From Maricaulis maris (GTDB lineage: Bacteria; Pseudomonadota; Alphaproteobacteria; Caulobacterales; Maricaulaceae): a stretch of DNA of 64,000 nt. Of this stretch, positions 49,730 through 57,773 are shown piece after piece. The translations under genes and the position numbers were made by a program. Location: assembly GCF_003634045.1 (NCBI RefSeq), contig NZ_RBIM01000003.1:170626-234625 (forward strand). The letters run 5' to 3'. The notes under the pieces are model-generated. The model was given only the letters and a program-made list of their open reading frames with translations, searched no databases and was not told the origin of the DNA. Numbering within the stretch: position 1 is the first letter of the stretch; each line of letters opens with the position of its first letter.

Positions 49730-51025
49730 ATGGATGGACATAGCCTTGTTTCCACACCGATGGAAAAGGAGAGTGACGACACGCCGGTCCGACCGCTGCG
49801 CGTTCTTGTCACCGGCTATCGTTCGCATCCCCATGTCGGCGGACAGGGTGTCTATCTTCGCGAGCTGACACGGTCACTGACCGCGCTCGGACATCAGGTC
49901 TCGGTCGCCTCGGGTCCGCCCTATCCCGAGCTCGACCCAAGGATCACGCTGCACGAACTGCCCTCCCTGGACCTGTTTGCCGAAGCCAACGCCTTCCTCG
50001 CCTTGCGCCCCCGCCACCTCACATCCTGGGCCGACCTGTCAGAATGGCTGGCGCACAACTCGGGGGCCTTCGGCGAACTCTACGCCTTCGGACGCCGGCT
50101 CGAACGCTTCGTGAAAGCTCATGAAGGCGAGTTCGATGTCATCCATGACAACCAGACCCTTGCCACACCGATGTTGCGCATCAATGCCCACATTCCGGTG
50201 ATCACGACACTGCATCACCCGATCGCAATCGACCGCGATTATGCGATCGCAGCCGGACGCAAATGGTGGGAACGACTTTTGACGCGGCGCTGGTATCGCT
50301 TCATCGGCATGCAGGCCAAGACGGCCCGGGCCCTGCCCCGGCACCTGGCCGTCTCTGACGCCGCGCGCCAGACCCACGCTCAACGCTATGGTGTCGATGC
50401 CGAACGTGTGCGGGTGGCCTTCAACGGGCTCGACCATGGCACATTCCGGCCGGACAACGCGGTACCGCGCGAAACCGGGCTGATCGTGACCACCGCCAGC
50501 GCCGATGTGCCGATCAAGGGATTGGACGTGCTGATTGAAGCGCTGGCGCGGGTCGCCGCAGCGCGGCCGGCGGCACGGCTGCACATTATCGGCACGCTGC
50601 GCGACGGTCCGGCCAAGCGGATGCTGGCCACACACGGCCTGTCCGACCGGGTGACCACCTCCTCCGACCTGACACGGGCCGAAGTCGCCGCGCTCTACCA
50701 CCGCGCCCATATCGTCGCCTGCCCGGCCCGGTTTGAAGGCTTCGGCTTTCCCGCCGCCGAAGCCATGGCTTGCGGCGCGGCCGTGGTCGCCAGCGATGGC
50801 GGCGCCCTGCCGGAAGTGGTCGGAGAAGCCGGCCTTGTCTCACCAGCCGGTGATGCCGGCGCGATGGCCGCAAATCTGGCCCGCCTGCTCGATGACCCGA
50901 ACGCCGCGCGCCAGCTGGGCGAGCAGGCCGCCATCCGTGCGCGCCAGGAATTCGACTGGTCGAAACACGCCCTTGCTGCCTCACATCTTTATGTCGAGGC
51001 GCTGGCCGAACAGGGCAGGACCTGA
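49730..51025 (+). CDS. Group 1 glycosyltransferase (GT4)
   Basis: This 431-residue GT-B enzyme has an N-terminal acceptor domain (RVLVTGYRSHPHVGGQGVYLRELTRSL with the HVGG loop) and VITTLHHPIAIDRD. The donor domain has RVRVAFNGLDHGTFRPD, the catalytic block ARFEGFGFPAAEAMACGAAVVASDGGALPEVV and the usual EX7E pair. ATG 49730 is chosen; ATG 49760 and TTG 49667 are alternatives. The two following genes are spaced by 3 and -1 bases, so the trio is one operon. Acceptor and sugar are not known. Confidence 0.88.
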   Translation: MDGHSLVSTPMEKESDDTPVRPLRVLVTGYRSHPHVGGQGVYLRELTRSLTALGHQVSVASGPPYPELDPRITLHELPSLDLFAEANAFLALRPRHLTSWADLSEWLAHNSGAFGELYAFGRRLERFVKAHEGEFDVIHDNQTLATPMLRINAHIPVITTLHHPIAIDRDYAIAAGRKWWERLLTRRWYRFIGMQAKTARALPRHLAVSDAARQTHAQRYGVDAERVRVAFNGLDHGTFRPDNAVPRETGLIVTTASADVPIKGLDVLIEALARVAAARPAARLHIIGTLRDGPAKRMLATHGLSDRVTTSSDLTRAEVAALYHRAHIVACPARFEGFGFPAAEAMACGAAVVASDGGALPEVVGEAGLVSPAGDAGAMAANLARLLDDPNAARQLGEQAAIRARQEFDWSKHALAASHLYVEALAEQGRT

Positions 51026-51028
51026 TCG

Positions 51029-51748
51029 ATGCAAACCATCCGGACTGACTACCTGGCGCTCCAGCCAGGCATGCGCGTACTTGATCTGGGCTGCGGCCAG
51101 GGTCGCCACATGCATGGGCTGTATTGGGACGAGACCCCGGTCTCCGCGGTCGGGCTGGACCTGTGTTACGACGACGTCGTCATCGCGCTGGACAAGTTTT
51201 TTGAACTACCGCCGCCCGACCCCGCCTCACCGCTGCGCAATGCCGTTCTGACGGCAGGAACCGGCGAGAAACTGCCCTTCCCCGACAACACATTTGATCG
51301 CGTGATCTGTTCGGAGGTGCTGGAACACGTGCCCGACCCCGAGCTTTTCCTCGCCGAGATCCGCCGGGTTCTGAAACCCGACGGCATCTTCGCAGCCTCG
51401 GTACCGCGCTACTGGACCGAAGCGATCTGCTGGTGGTTGTCGGTGGGATACCAGAACTCACCGGGCGGCCATGTCCGCATCTTCCGCTCCGACGCGCTCA
51501 AGCGCGATGTCGAGAAACACGGGTTTCGCCGCTTCCACAGGCATTGGGCCCACGCCCTGCACAGCCCCTATTGGTGGCTGCGCTGCGCGCTTTGGGACAA
51601 GCAGGAAGACAGCCGCCTGGTTGCCCTCTATCGACGTTTCCTGGAATGGGACCTGATCAAGCGCCCCTGGCTGACGCGGGCGATGGAATGGGTTCTGGAT
51701 CCGGCCTTGGGCAAGTCCGTCGTCATGTATTTCAGGAAGACAAGCTGA
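51029..51748 (+). CDS. Class I SAM-dependent methyltransferase
   Basis: This 239-residue protein has motif I VLDLGCGQGRHMHGLYW near residue 16, then GLDLCYDDVV, LPFPDNTFDRVICSEVLEHVPDP (motif II region) and VLKPDGIFAASVP. It fits the ubiE-like/methyltransf_11 group. The C-terminal 80 residues are aromatic and basic and may bind a membrane or lipid. It lies between the GT4 gene and the cyclase-fold gene, whose start overlaps its stop (TGATG). It probably methylates the same product the others build. Confidence 0.9.
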   Translation: MQTIRTDYLALQPGMRVLDLGCGQGRHMHGLYWDETPVSAVGLDLCYDDVVIALDKFFELPPPDPASPLRNAVLTAGTGEKLPFPDNTFDRVICSEVLEHVPDPELFLAEIRRVLKPDGIFAASVPRYWTEAICWWLSVGYQNSPGGHVRIFRSDALKRDVEKHGFRRFHRHWAHALHSPYWWLRCALWDKQEDSRLVALYRRFLEWDLIKRPWLTRAMEWVLDPALGKSVVMYFRKTS

Positions 51749-52845
51749 TGAGCCAATTGGTCGATATCCGGGCCTGCGCCGACCATATCGCCACGCTGCA
51801 ACGTACCGACGGCACCATCCCGTGGATCGAGGCGGGTGTATGGGACGCCTGGAATCACGGAGAAGCGGCCATGGGCCTGGCCATTGCCGGCCGCGAGGCC
51901 GAGACCGTGCGCGCCCTGACCGCCCTGATGGATCGCCAGGAGACCGATGGCGGCTGGACCGGCGATCTGGGAGCCTCGGTCCCGCTCGACGACGCCAATC
52001 GACGCCTCGTTCCCGGCACGCCAAAGACCGCACGGGACACCAATTTCACCGGCTATGTCGCGGTCACCGTCCTGCGCAGCCTGCTGGCCCTGAAAGCGCT
52101 CGACACCCTGCCGCGCTACTGGCCGATGATCGAAGCCGCGATGGAATTCGTGCTCGCCCACCAGACCGCACATGGCGACATTGTCTGGCGCGCCCGCGGC
52201 GACGAACAGACCCTGACCGAGATCGACAGTTTACGAGCCGGCAATGCCAGCCTCTACAAGGCGTTGGAGTGCGCCTGTCTGATGGGGCGCCGCCTCGGCA
52301 AGCCGGTCGGGGCCTGGCTCGAAGCCCGGCGCCGGATCGGTGCTGCCCTGCGCGAGAATGATGCCCGCTTCGACCGCAAGGGCACCGACCGGCGCGGTTT
52401 CGCGATGGACTGGTATTATCCGGCCCTTGCCGGTGTCCTGCCGACCGATATCGGACGTGCTCGCCTCTATGCCCGCTGGACAGAGTTTGTGGAACCGGGC
52501 CTGGGCTGCCGCTGCGTCTCGCACGAGCCCTGGGTCACCGCGGCCGAGACGGCCGAGCTGGCCATGGCCTGCCAAGCAGTCGGCAAGCGCGAGCAAGCCC
52601 GCGAGCTGATCGCCAATCTGGCGCCATTGATCGCCCACGATGGTGGCTACTGGATGGGCTGGCAGTTCGAGGAATCAATAATCTGGCCACGCGAGCGCCC
52701 GTCCTGGACGTCCGGCGCGCTGATCATGGCGGCCGACGCGATCGAGGGGTTGAGCCGCGGCAGCGACCTCCTGGTGGCCAACCACCTGCCGGAGTATCCG
52801 GCGCCTAAAGCCGCCGCAAAACTTCCAGCGTTCCTGTACGCCTGA
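51748..52845 (+). CDS. Prenyltransferase/squalene-cyclase-fold protein
   Basis: This 365-residue protein has alpha/alpha-toroid repeats with QW-like elements: LQRTDGTIPWIEAGVWDAWNH, MDRQETDGGWTGDLG (Q-x3-G-x-W) and LIAHDGGYWMGWQFEE. I see no DxDD motif of class II cyclases, so terpene cyclisation is uncertain. Such single-toroid proteins also bind polyprenyl or peptide ligands. It is translationally coupled to the methyltransferase and follows a GT4 gene. Its 3' end overlaps a convergent methyltransferase gene by 41 bases. Confidence 0.75.
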   Translation: MSQLVDIRACADHIATLQRTDGTIPWIEAGVWDAWNHGEAAMGLAIAGREAETVRALTALMDRQETDGGWTGDLGASVPLDDANRRLVPGTPKTARDTNFTGYVAVTVLRSLLALKALDTLPRYWPMIEAAMEFVLAHQTAHGDIVWRARGDEQTLTEIDSLRAGNASLYKALECACLMGRRLGKPVGAWLEARRRIGAALRENDARFDRKGTDRRGFAMDWYYPALAGVLPTDIGRARLYARWTEFVEPGLGCRCVSHEPWVTAAETAELAMACQAVGKREQARELIANLAPLIAHDGGYWMGWQFEESIIWPRERPSWTSGALIMAADAIEGLSRGSDLLVANHLPEYPAPKAAAKLPAFLYA

Positions 52846-53407
52846 CGGTCTCGAACAGGCCCGAGGCACAAGCCAGTTTCCAGATCTCGTAGGGTGGTCG
52901 TCCGCCGTCTGCCGGATTGGGGAAAACATCGTGGATTGCCAGGACACCGCCGGCAACAACGCGGCCTGCCCAGCCCCGATAATCGGCCAGGGCGGCGTCC
53001 ATCGAGTGCCCGCCATCGATGAAGACCATGCCGAGCGGTGTGGTCCAGTTGGCCGCAATCACCGCCGAGCGCCCGACCAGCGGGATCACACAGTCTTCCA
53101 GCTCACCCCGGAACAGGGTCTCGCGCAGGGCCGGCAGGGTTTCGACTGCACCGAGCTTGGCGTTGAACAGGTCGGGGTCGTGATATTCCTCGCCCGGTTG
53201 GTGCTCTTCGGAGCCGCGGTGATGGTCGAGCGTGTAGAGGATCGTTCCGGCCTCGCGTGCAGCCGGCCCAAGATAGAGCGCCGACTTGCCGCAATAGGAC
53301 CCGATTTCGAGCACCGGGCCGAGACGCCCGGCGACCCTTGCAAGGTCGGCCAGCTCACGCCCTTCCTCGGGATCGAGAAAGCCTTTCACCTCATCAGGAT
53401 GGATCAT
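52805..53407 (-). CDS. Class I SAM-dependent methyltransferase (cephalosporin-hydroxylase/MT24-like)
   Basis: This 200-residue protein has ELADLARVAGRLGPVLEIGSYCGKSALYLG (motif I), TLDHHRGSEEHQPG, then GMVFIDGGHSMDAALADYRGW and VLAIHDVFPNPADGGRPPYE, the pattern of the MT24/CmcI-type group. That group methylates sugars or other small molecules in surface and secondary-metabolite loci. The start overlaps the stop of the lipoprotein gene upstream (TGATG). The stop lies inside the convergent cyclase-fold gene. Confidence 0.85.
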   Translation of the reverse strand: MIHPDEVKGFLDPEEGRELADLARVAGRLGPVLEIGSYCGKSALYLGPAAREAGTILYTLDHHRGSEEHQPGEEYHDPDLFNAKLGAVETLPALRETLFRGELEDCVIPLVGRSAVIAANWTTPLGMVFIDGGHSMDAALADYRGWAGRVVAGGVLAIHDVFPNPADGGRPPYEIWKLACASGLFETVRRTGTLEVLRRL

Positions 53408-54063
53408 CAGGAAATCGACGGGTTTCGCATCTGGCGACGCAGATCCGCCAGCTCGTCGGCACGGTCGCGAAGATCATTGACCCGCAGGGCCAGCAGATCA
53501 CGCTCGACACGCAGACCGGCAAGCACCGCCGCATCATGATGCGTGGTCAGTTCCAGCAAGGCCGCTTCAAACACGGATTGCGCGGTCTGGGCGTGGGTCA
53601 TCGCGGTTTCGACGGCACCGAGTGCATCGGTGACATCGGACCGGCGCAAACCCGTCCCGGTGGTCAACAGGCGGCGCGAAGCGGCGTCAATGGCCGCCGC
53701 ACCTTGCCAGGTTTCCACGAGGTCGGCGCGGATGATGTCCACTGCCTGGATATCAGCAGGATCGATCCCGGCGACCTGGAGATAAAGGGTCAATCCGTCC
53801 GGCGCGGCCTCACCCGACTGGCCGGCCAGCTGGTTCATCCAGCGCATGGCCGTGTCCATGGTGCTGGCTTCGCGGACAAGGCCGCGATCTTCCAGCTGAT
53901 CGGCAAAATCGTCAACGGCATCGTCAAGCTCGCGATGCGCCGGGGTGACCAGGGCTCCGCTGCCCGGCAGACTCGATGCGGCTATGGATATCGGCGCACT
54001 GGCGCAAGCAGAGGCAAGACTGCAAAAACAGATGGCTAGCACGGCTCGCCGGAATGCGCTCAT
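53407..54063 (-). CDS. Helical lipoprotein of unknown function
   Basis: This 218-residue protein has a lipoprotein signal (RAVLAICFCSLASAC) and a mature part that is mostly helical and Ala/Asp/Arg rich, ending in a coiled coil (RVERDLLALRVNDLRDRADEL). It contains no motif I know. It is translationally coupled to the methyltransferase downstream (TGATG). The start at 54063 is chosen for its signal peptide; the frame is open to 54099. Its coupling to an enzyme gene suggests an envelope role in the same pathway. Confidence 0.75.
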   Translation of the reverse strand: MSAFRRAVLAICFCSLASACASAPISIAASSLPGSGALVTPAHRELDDAVDDFADQLEDRGLVREASTMDTAMRWMNQLAGQSGEAAPDGLTLYLQVAGIDPADIQAVDIIRADLVETWQGAAAIDAASRRLLTTGTGLRRSDVTDALGAVETAMTHAQTAQSVFEAALLELTTHHDAAVLAGLRVERDLLALRVNDLRDRADELADLRRQMRNPSIS

Positions 54064-54181
54064 CACACAGAATATCCCAAGATCGATTGTCAGCCCCAAA
54101 CCGGAACGGACGATACAGAGCGAAGGCCTTCTAGGCTATGGTTTATTGTGTTTAAGACTGGCTAACGGCACAGTGTCCACC

Positions 54182-55147
54182 ATGGATGCCTCTTACTCCC
54201 GACGGCTTCTCTATCCGCCCATCCGGCCCTTGCAGGCTTCGCGACTGGCGGTCGGCGACGGCCACGACCTTTATGTCGAGGAATGCGGACGCCCGGACGG
54301 GCTGCCGGTTGTCACCCTGCATGGTGGTCCTGGCGGCGGCGCCTCACCGGCCCTGCGCCGGTTTTTCGACCCGCGCCGCTACCGCGTCATCCTGTTCGAC
54401 CAGCGTGGTTGCGGCCGCTCGACGCCGCATGGCGGGCTTGAAGCCAACACCACCGCTGACCTGATCGACGATATCGAACGCATCCGGGTGGCGATGGGGA
54501 TCGAAAAATGGGTCGTGTTCGGCGGGTCCTGGGGTGCAACGCTGGCGCTGGCCTATGCCCGCGCCCATCCCGACCGCTGTATCGGCCTTATCCTGCGCGG
54601 CATCTTCACCTGCACCCGGCGCGAGCTCGACTGGTTCTACAAGGACGGCGCCAACATGCTGTTCCCGGACGCGTGGGAACGGCTGGTTGATCCGCTCAGC
54701 CCGGAAGAGCGGGGTGACATCATCCGCGCCTATTACGAGCGCTTGGCCGAGCCCGACATTATCCGGCGCCGTCCCGACGCCCTCGCTTGGTCGCGCTGGG
54801 AAAGCGCCCTGATTTCGATGACAGGCGATCCGTCAGCCCCACTGGCCGATCCGGTCCGCGCCGACGCCCTGGCCCGGTTGGAAAGCCACTACTTCTTCCA
54901 CAAGGGCTTCTTCGAGCGTGACGGCGAACTGATCGAGGATGCCGGGATATACAATCACCTGCCGGGCGTCATCGTGCAGGGGCGCTATGACGTGGTCACG
55001 CCGCCGCAAACAGCATGGAGCCTCGCCCGGGCATGGCCGCGAGCGAGGCTCCAGATGATTGGCGATGCCGGCCATGCGGCCGGCGAGCCGGGCGTGGTCG
55101 ACGCGCTGGTGCGCGCGACCGACGCCTTTGCCGGCAAGTTCGGTTAG
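54182..55147 (+). CDS. pip: Proline iminopeptidase
   Basis: This 321-residue alpha/beta hydrolase of peptidase family S33 cleaves N-terminal proline. Motifs are VTLHGGPGGGASPALRRFFDP (oxyanion HGGPGG), ILFDQRGCGRSTPHG, nucleophile GGSWGATLALAYA, and late QGRYDVVTPP (Asp) with DAGHAAGE (His). The length is typical. The Shine-Dalgarno before ATG 54182 is weak. It stands alone, and its stop overlaps that of the convergent transporter. Confidence 0.92.
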   Translation: MDASYSRRLLYPPIRPLQASRLAVGDGHDLYVEECGRPDGLPVVTLHGGPGGGASPALRRFFDPRRYRVILFDQRGCGRSTPHGGLEANTTADLIDDIERIRVAMGIEKWVVFGGSWGATLALAYARAHPDRCIGLILRGIFTCTRRELDWFYKDGANMLFPDAWERLVDPLSPEERGDIIRAYYERLAEPDIIRRRPDALAWSRWESALISMTGDPSAPLADPVRADALARLESHYFFHKGFFERDGELIEDAGIYNHLPGVIVQGRYDVVTPPQTAWSLARAWPRARLQMIGDAGHAAGEPGVVDALVRATDAFAGKFG

Positions 55148-56496
55148 CCCAGCCCCAGCATCGAGCCGAAGGCGCCGCCATTGAACTTGGCATCCAGGCC
55201 CAACAGCAGGATGAAGCCGATTGCCGGCGGAACAACATACTTCACACAGAAGTGGAAGAAGGCGAACAGCCCGTTCGAGGCATGGCTCAGCTCGTCACGC
55301 ATCAGCGAGCGCGGGATCACCCAGCCGGCAAACACCGCCACCAGCAGACCGCCCAGCGGAAGCAGGAAGCTGCCCGACAGCCAGTCGACAAAGAGACCGC
55401 CAAAGTCCGACGACCACACCGCACCGGCACCGATCATGAAGGCGAAGAAGCCGAGCAACCAGGCCGCAGTCGGACGCGAGAACGAGGTGTTCTCCTCAAG
55501 GAAGGCCACAGTCCCTTCCAGCAGCGAGATCGAGGACGTGATCGCCGCGATGAAGGCCAGCGCAAAGAAGGCGCCACCGATGATGTTGCCTGCGGGCATG
55601 TCGGCGAAGACCGCCGGCAGGGCGGTGAAGATCAGGCCCAGACCCGCAGCCGGATCGATACCCACCATGAAGACGATCGGGAAAATCATCAGACCGGCGA
55701 TCAGCGCGACCAGCGTATCGGCCGAGGCAATCATGATCGCGGACGAGCCGATATTGGTGTCCTTGGACAGGTAGGAGCCGTAGGTGATCATGATGGCCGA
55801 AGCGACAGAGACCGAGAAGAAGGCCTGGCCGAGCGCGGCAACGAAAGTCTGCCCGGTCACCGCCGAGAAGTCCGGTGTGAACAGGTAGGCAATTGCTTCA
55901 GAGGCGGCACCGGTGGCCAGCGAATAGATGGTCAGGCCGATCAGCATCACGAAGAAGAGCGGCATCAATATGGTCGCAACCTGTTCGATTCCGCCTTTCA
56001 GGCCGCGCGCCACGATCAGCACGGTGATAATCATGAAGCCGGCATGCCAGGCCAGCTGGGTGAACTCACCCTGGTAGAAGAGATTGGCGCCGTCAGGCTG
56101 CGAGAAACCGCCGACAAAGCCGGATGCCGAATAGGCCATGACCTGGCCGGCGATCACCGAATAAGTGGTCAGGATCAGGAAACCACCCGCCGTACAGACC
56201 CAACCGACAATCGCCCAATTGGCGGACTTGCCGGCTTCCTGGGCCATTTTGCGAGTCGAGGAGATGGCCGATTGCTGGGCGTGGCGACCGATGGCGATTT
56301 CAGCCATCAGGACCGGCAGCGCGAACAGGGCCACACAACCGATATAGATCAGCACAAAGGCCGAGCCGCCATTGTCACCCGTCTGGAACGGGAAGCGCCA
56401 GAGATTGCCGAGACCGACCGCGGAGCCAACCGCGGCAAGAATGAATGCGAAACGCGACGACCAATGCGCGTGCTGACCGGCTGGTATTGCCGCCAT
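55144..56496 (-). CDS. Sodium-dependent transporter (neurotransmitter:Na+ symporter family)
   Basis: This 450-residue protein has about eleven to twelve spans and the family's unwound first helix, FILAAVGSAVGLGNLWRFPFQTGDNGGSAFVLIY, which makes the substrate and Na+ sites. It also has ALGQAFFSVSVASAIMITYGSYL (span 6) and SSISLLEGTVAFLEE. Bacterial members (LeuT, MhsT, TnaT) import amino acids. AGGGGAG lies 6 bases before the start at 56496. It follows rodA on the same strand after 120 bases and is probably a separate transcript. Confidence 0.92.
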   Translation of the reverse strand: MAAIPAGQHAHWSSRFAFILAAVGSAVGLGNLWRFPFQTGDNGGSAFVLIYIGCVALFALPVLMAEIAIGRHAQQSAISSTRKMAQEAGKSANWAIVGWVCTAGGFLILTTYSVIAGQVMAYSASGFVGGFSQPDGANLFYQGEFTQLAWHAGFMIITVLIVARGLKGGIEQVATILMPLFFVMLIGLTIYSLATGAASEAIAYLFTPDFSAVTGQTFVAALGQAFFSVSVASAIMITYGSYLSKDTNIGSSAIMIASADTLVALIAGLMIFPIVFMVGIDPAAGLGLIFTALPAVFADMPAGNIIGGAFFALAFIAAITSSISLLEGTVAFLEENTSFSRPTAAWLLGFFAFMIGAGAVWSSDFGGLFVDWLSGSFLLPLGGLLVAVFAGWVIPRSLMRDELSHASNGLFAFFHFCVKYVVPPAIGFILLLGLDAKFNGGAFGSMLGLG

Positions 56497-56615
56497 GAGA
56501 CTCTCCCCTGAAACTGAACGCGAAAGCGCGTCCACCCCTTACTGAATTGCCGCGCACACTTCCCCAACCGGCCCAGCCGGTCAAGCGCGCGACGTTGTTG
56601 CAGTGCGGCGCAGGA

Positions 56616-57773
56616 TCAGCCGAACAGGCCGGCTCCGCGCGGCGGTTCGGCATTGCGATGGATGTGCGCGCCCAGGATGAGGCCGAAGCCCGCCATCACC
56701 GCCAGCACCACGGTTCCGCCATAGGAGATCAGCGGCAGCGGCACACCGACCACGGGCAGCAAGCGCGACACCATGCCGATATTGATAAACACGTAGGAGG
56801 CGAACGTCGTTATCACGCCGATCGTCATGAGGCGCAGGAAGGGCGATTTGCAGCTGATCGCGATGATCACGCCCTGGGCCATGATCAGGGCATTCACTGC
56901 CAGCACGGCGATGCCGCCGACAAAACCGAACTCTTCGCCCAGCGCCGTGAAGATGTAGTCAGTCTGCATCTCCGGCAGATAGCCCAGTTTCGACTGGGTC
57001 CCCTCGAGAAAACCCTTGCCCGTCATCCCGCCGGAACCAAGCGTGATCACCGCCTGGTTGGGGTGGTAATTGATGCCCAACGGGTCGAAGTCCGGGTTGA
57101 GGAAGGCGTGCACCCGATCCATCTGATACTCGGCCAGGATGTTTTCCAGCCCGTACAGCCCGATACCGACGATACCGGCCAGTCCGACGCCGCCAACCAC
57201 CAGTATGAACCACCAGCTCAGGCCGGCCATGAAGATGACCATGACGCCGGTCGCCGCCAGCAAGAGCGTCGTGCCAAGGTCCGGCTGCCCGACAATCAGG
57301 GCGGCAGGTGCACCAATGATCAACAAGGGTGGCAGCAGGCCGGAAATCGTCGTCACCTTGTCATCCGGCAAGTCGTGGTAGAAGCGGGCCAGGGCCAAAA
57401 CCAGCGCCAGCTTCATGATCTCGGCCGGCTGCATGCGTATCGGCCCGAGGTCGACCCAACGCTGCGCCCCGTTGATGGTCACACCATTTACTTCGACCAA
57501 TACCAGAAGGATCAGTGCCACCACATAGACCGGATAGGCGACGCCCATCCAGAACCGCGGTGGAAACATCGCAATGACCATCATGCCGGCAAAGCCGAGC
57601 GCAAACCGGACGGCATGATTGATCGCCCACGGCTCCCAGCTGCCGCCGCCGACCGAGTACAGCATGCCGACGCCGGCCGCCCCGAGCAGGACAAGAAGCA
57701 GGACCAGCGTCCAGTTCAACTCCATCATCTTGCCGGGAAGGTCGCGCGGAACGCTCTCGCGGAATACCGCCAT
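56616..57773 (-). CDS. rodA: Rod-shape SEDS peptidoglycan glycosyltransferase RodA
   Basis: This 385-residue polytopic protein polymerises glycan strands from lipid II in the elongasome. SEDS motifs are GGGSWEPWAINHAVRF, RWVDLGPIRMQPAEIMKL, GQPDLGTTLLL, NPNQ-like NYHPNQAVITLGSGGMTGKGF, the TDYIFTALGEEFGF block with the catalytic Asp region, and LPVVGVPLPLISYGGT. The start overlaps the mrdA stop (TGATG), so PBP2 and RodA are made together as expected for a functional pair. Confidence 0.95.
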   Translation of the reverse strand: MAVFRESVPRDLPGKMMELNWTLVLLLVLLGAAGVGMLYSVGGGSWEPWAINHAVRFALGFAGMMVIAMFPPRFWMGVAYPVYVVALILLVLVEVNGVTINGAQRWVDLGPIRMQPAEIMKLALVLALARFYHDLPDDKVTTISGLLPPLLIIGAPAALIVGQPDLGTTLLLAATGVMVIFMAGLSWWFILVVGGVGLAGIVGIGLYGLENILAEYQMDRVHAFLNPDFDPLGINYHPNQAVITLGSGGMTGKGFLEGTQSKLGYLPEMQTDYIFTALGEEFGFVGGIAVLAVNALIMAQGVIIAISCKSPFLRLMTIGVITTFASYVFINIGMVSRLLPVVGVPLPLISYGGTVVLAVMAGFGLILGAHIHRNAEPPRGAGLFG

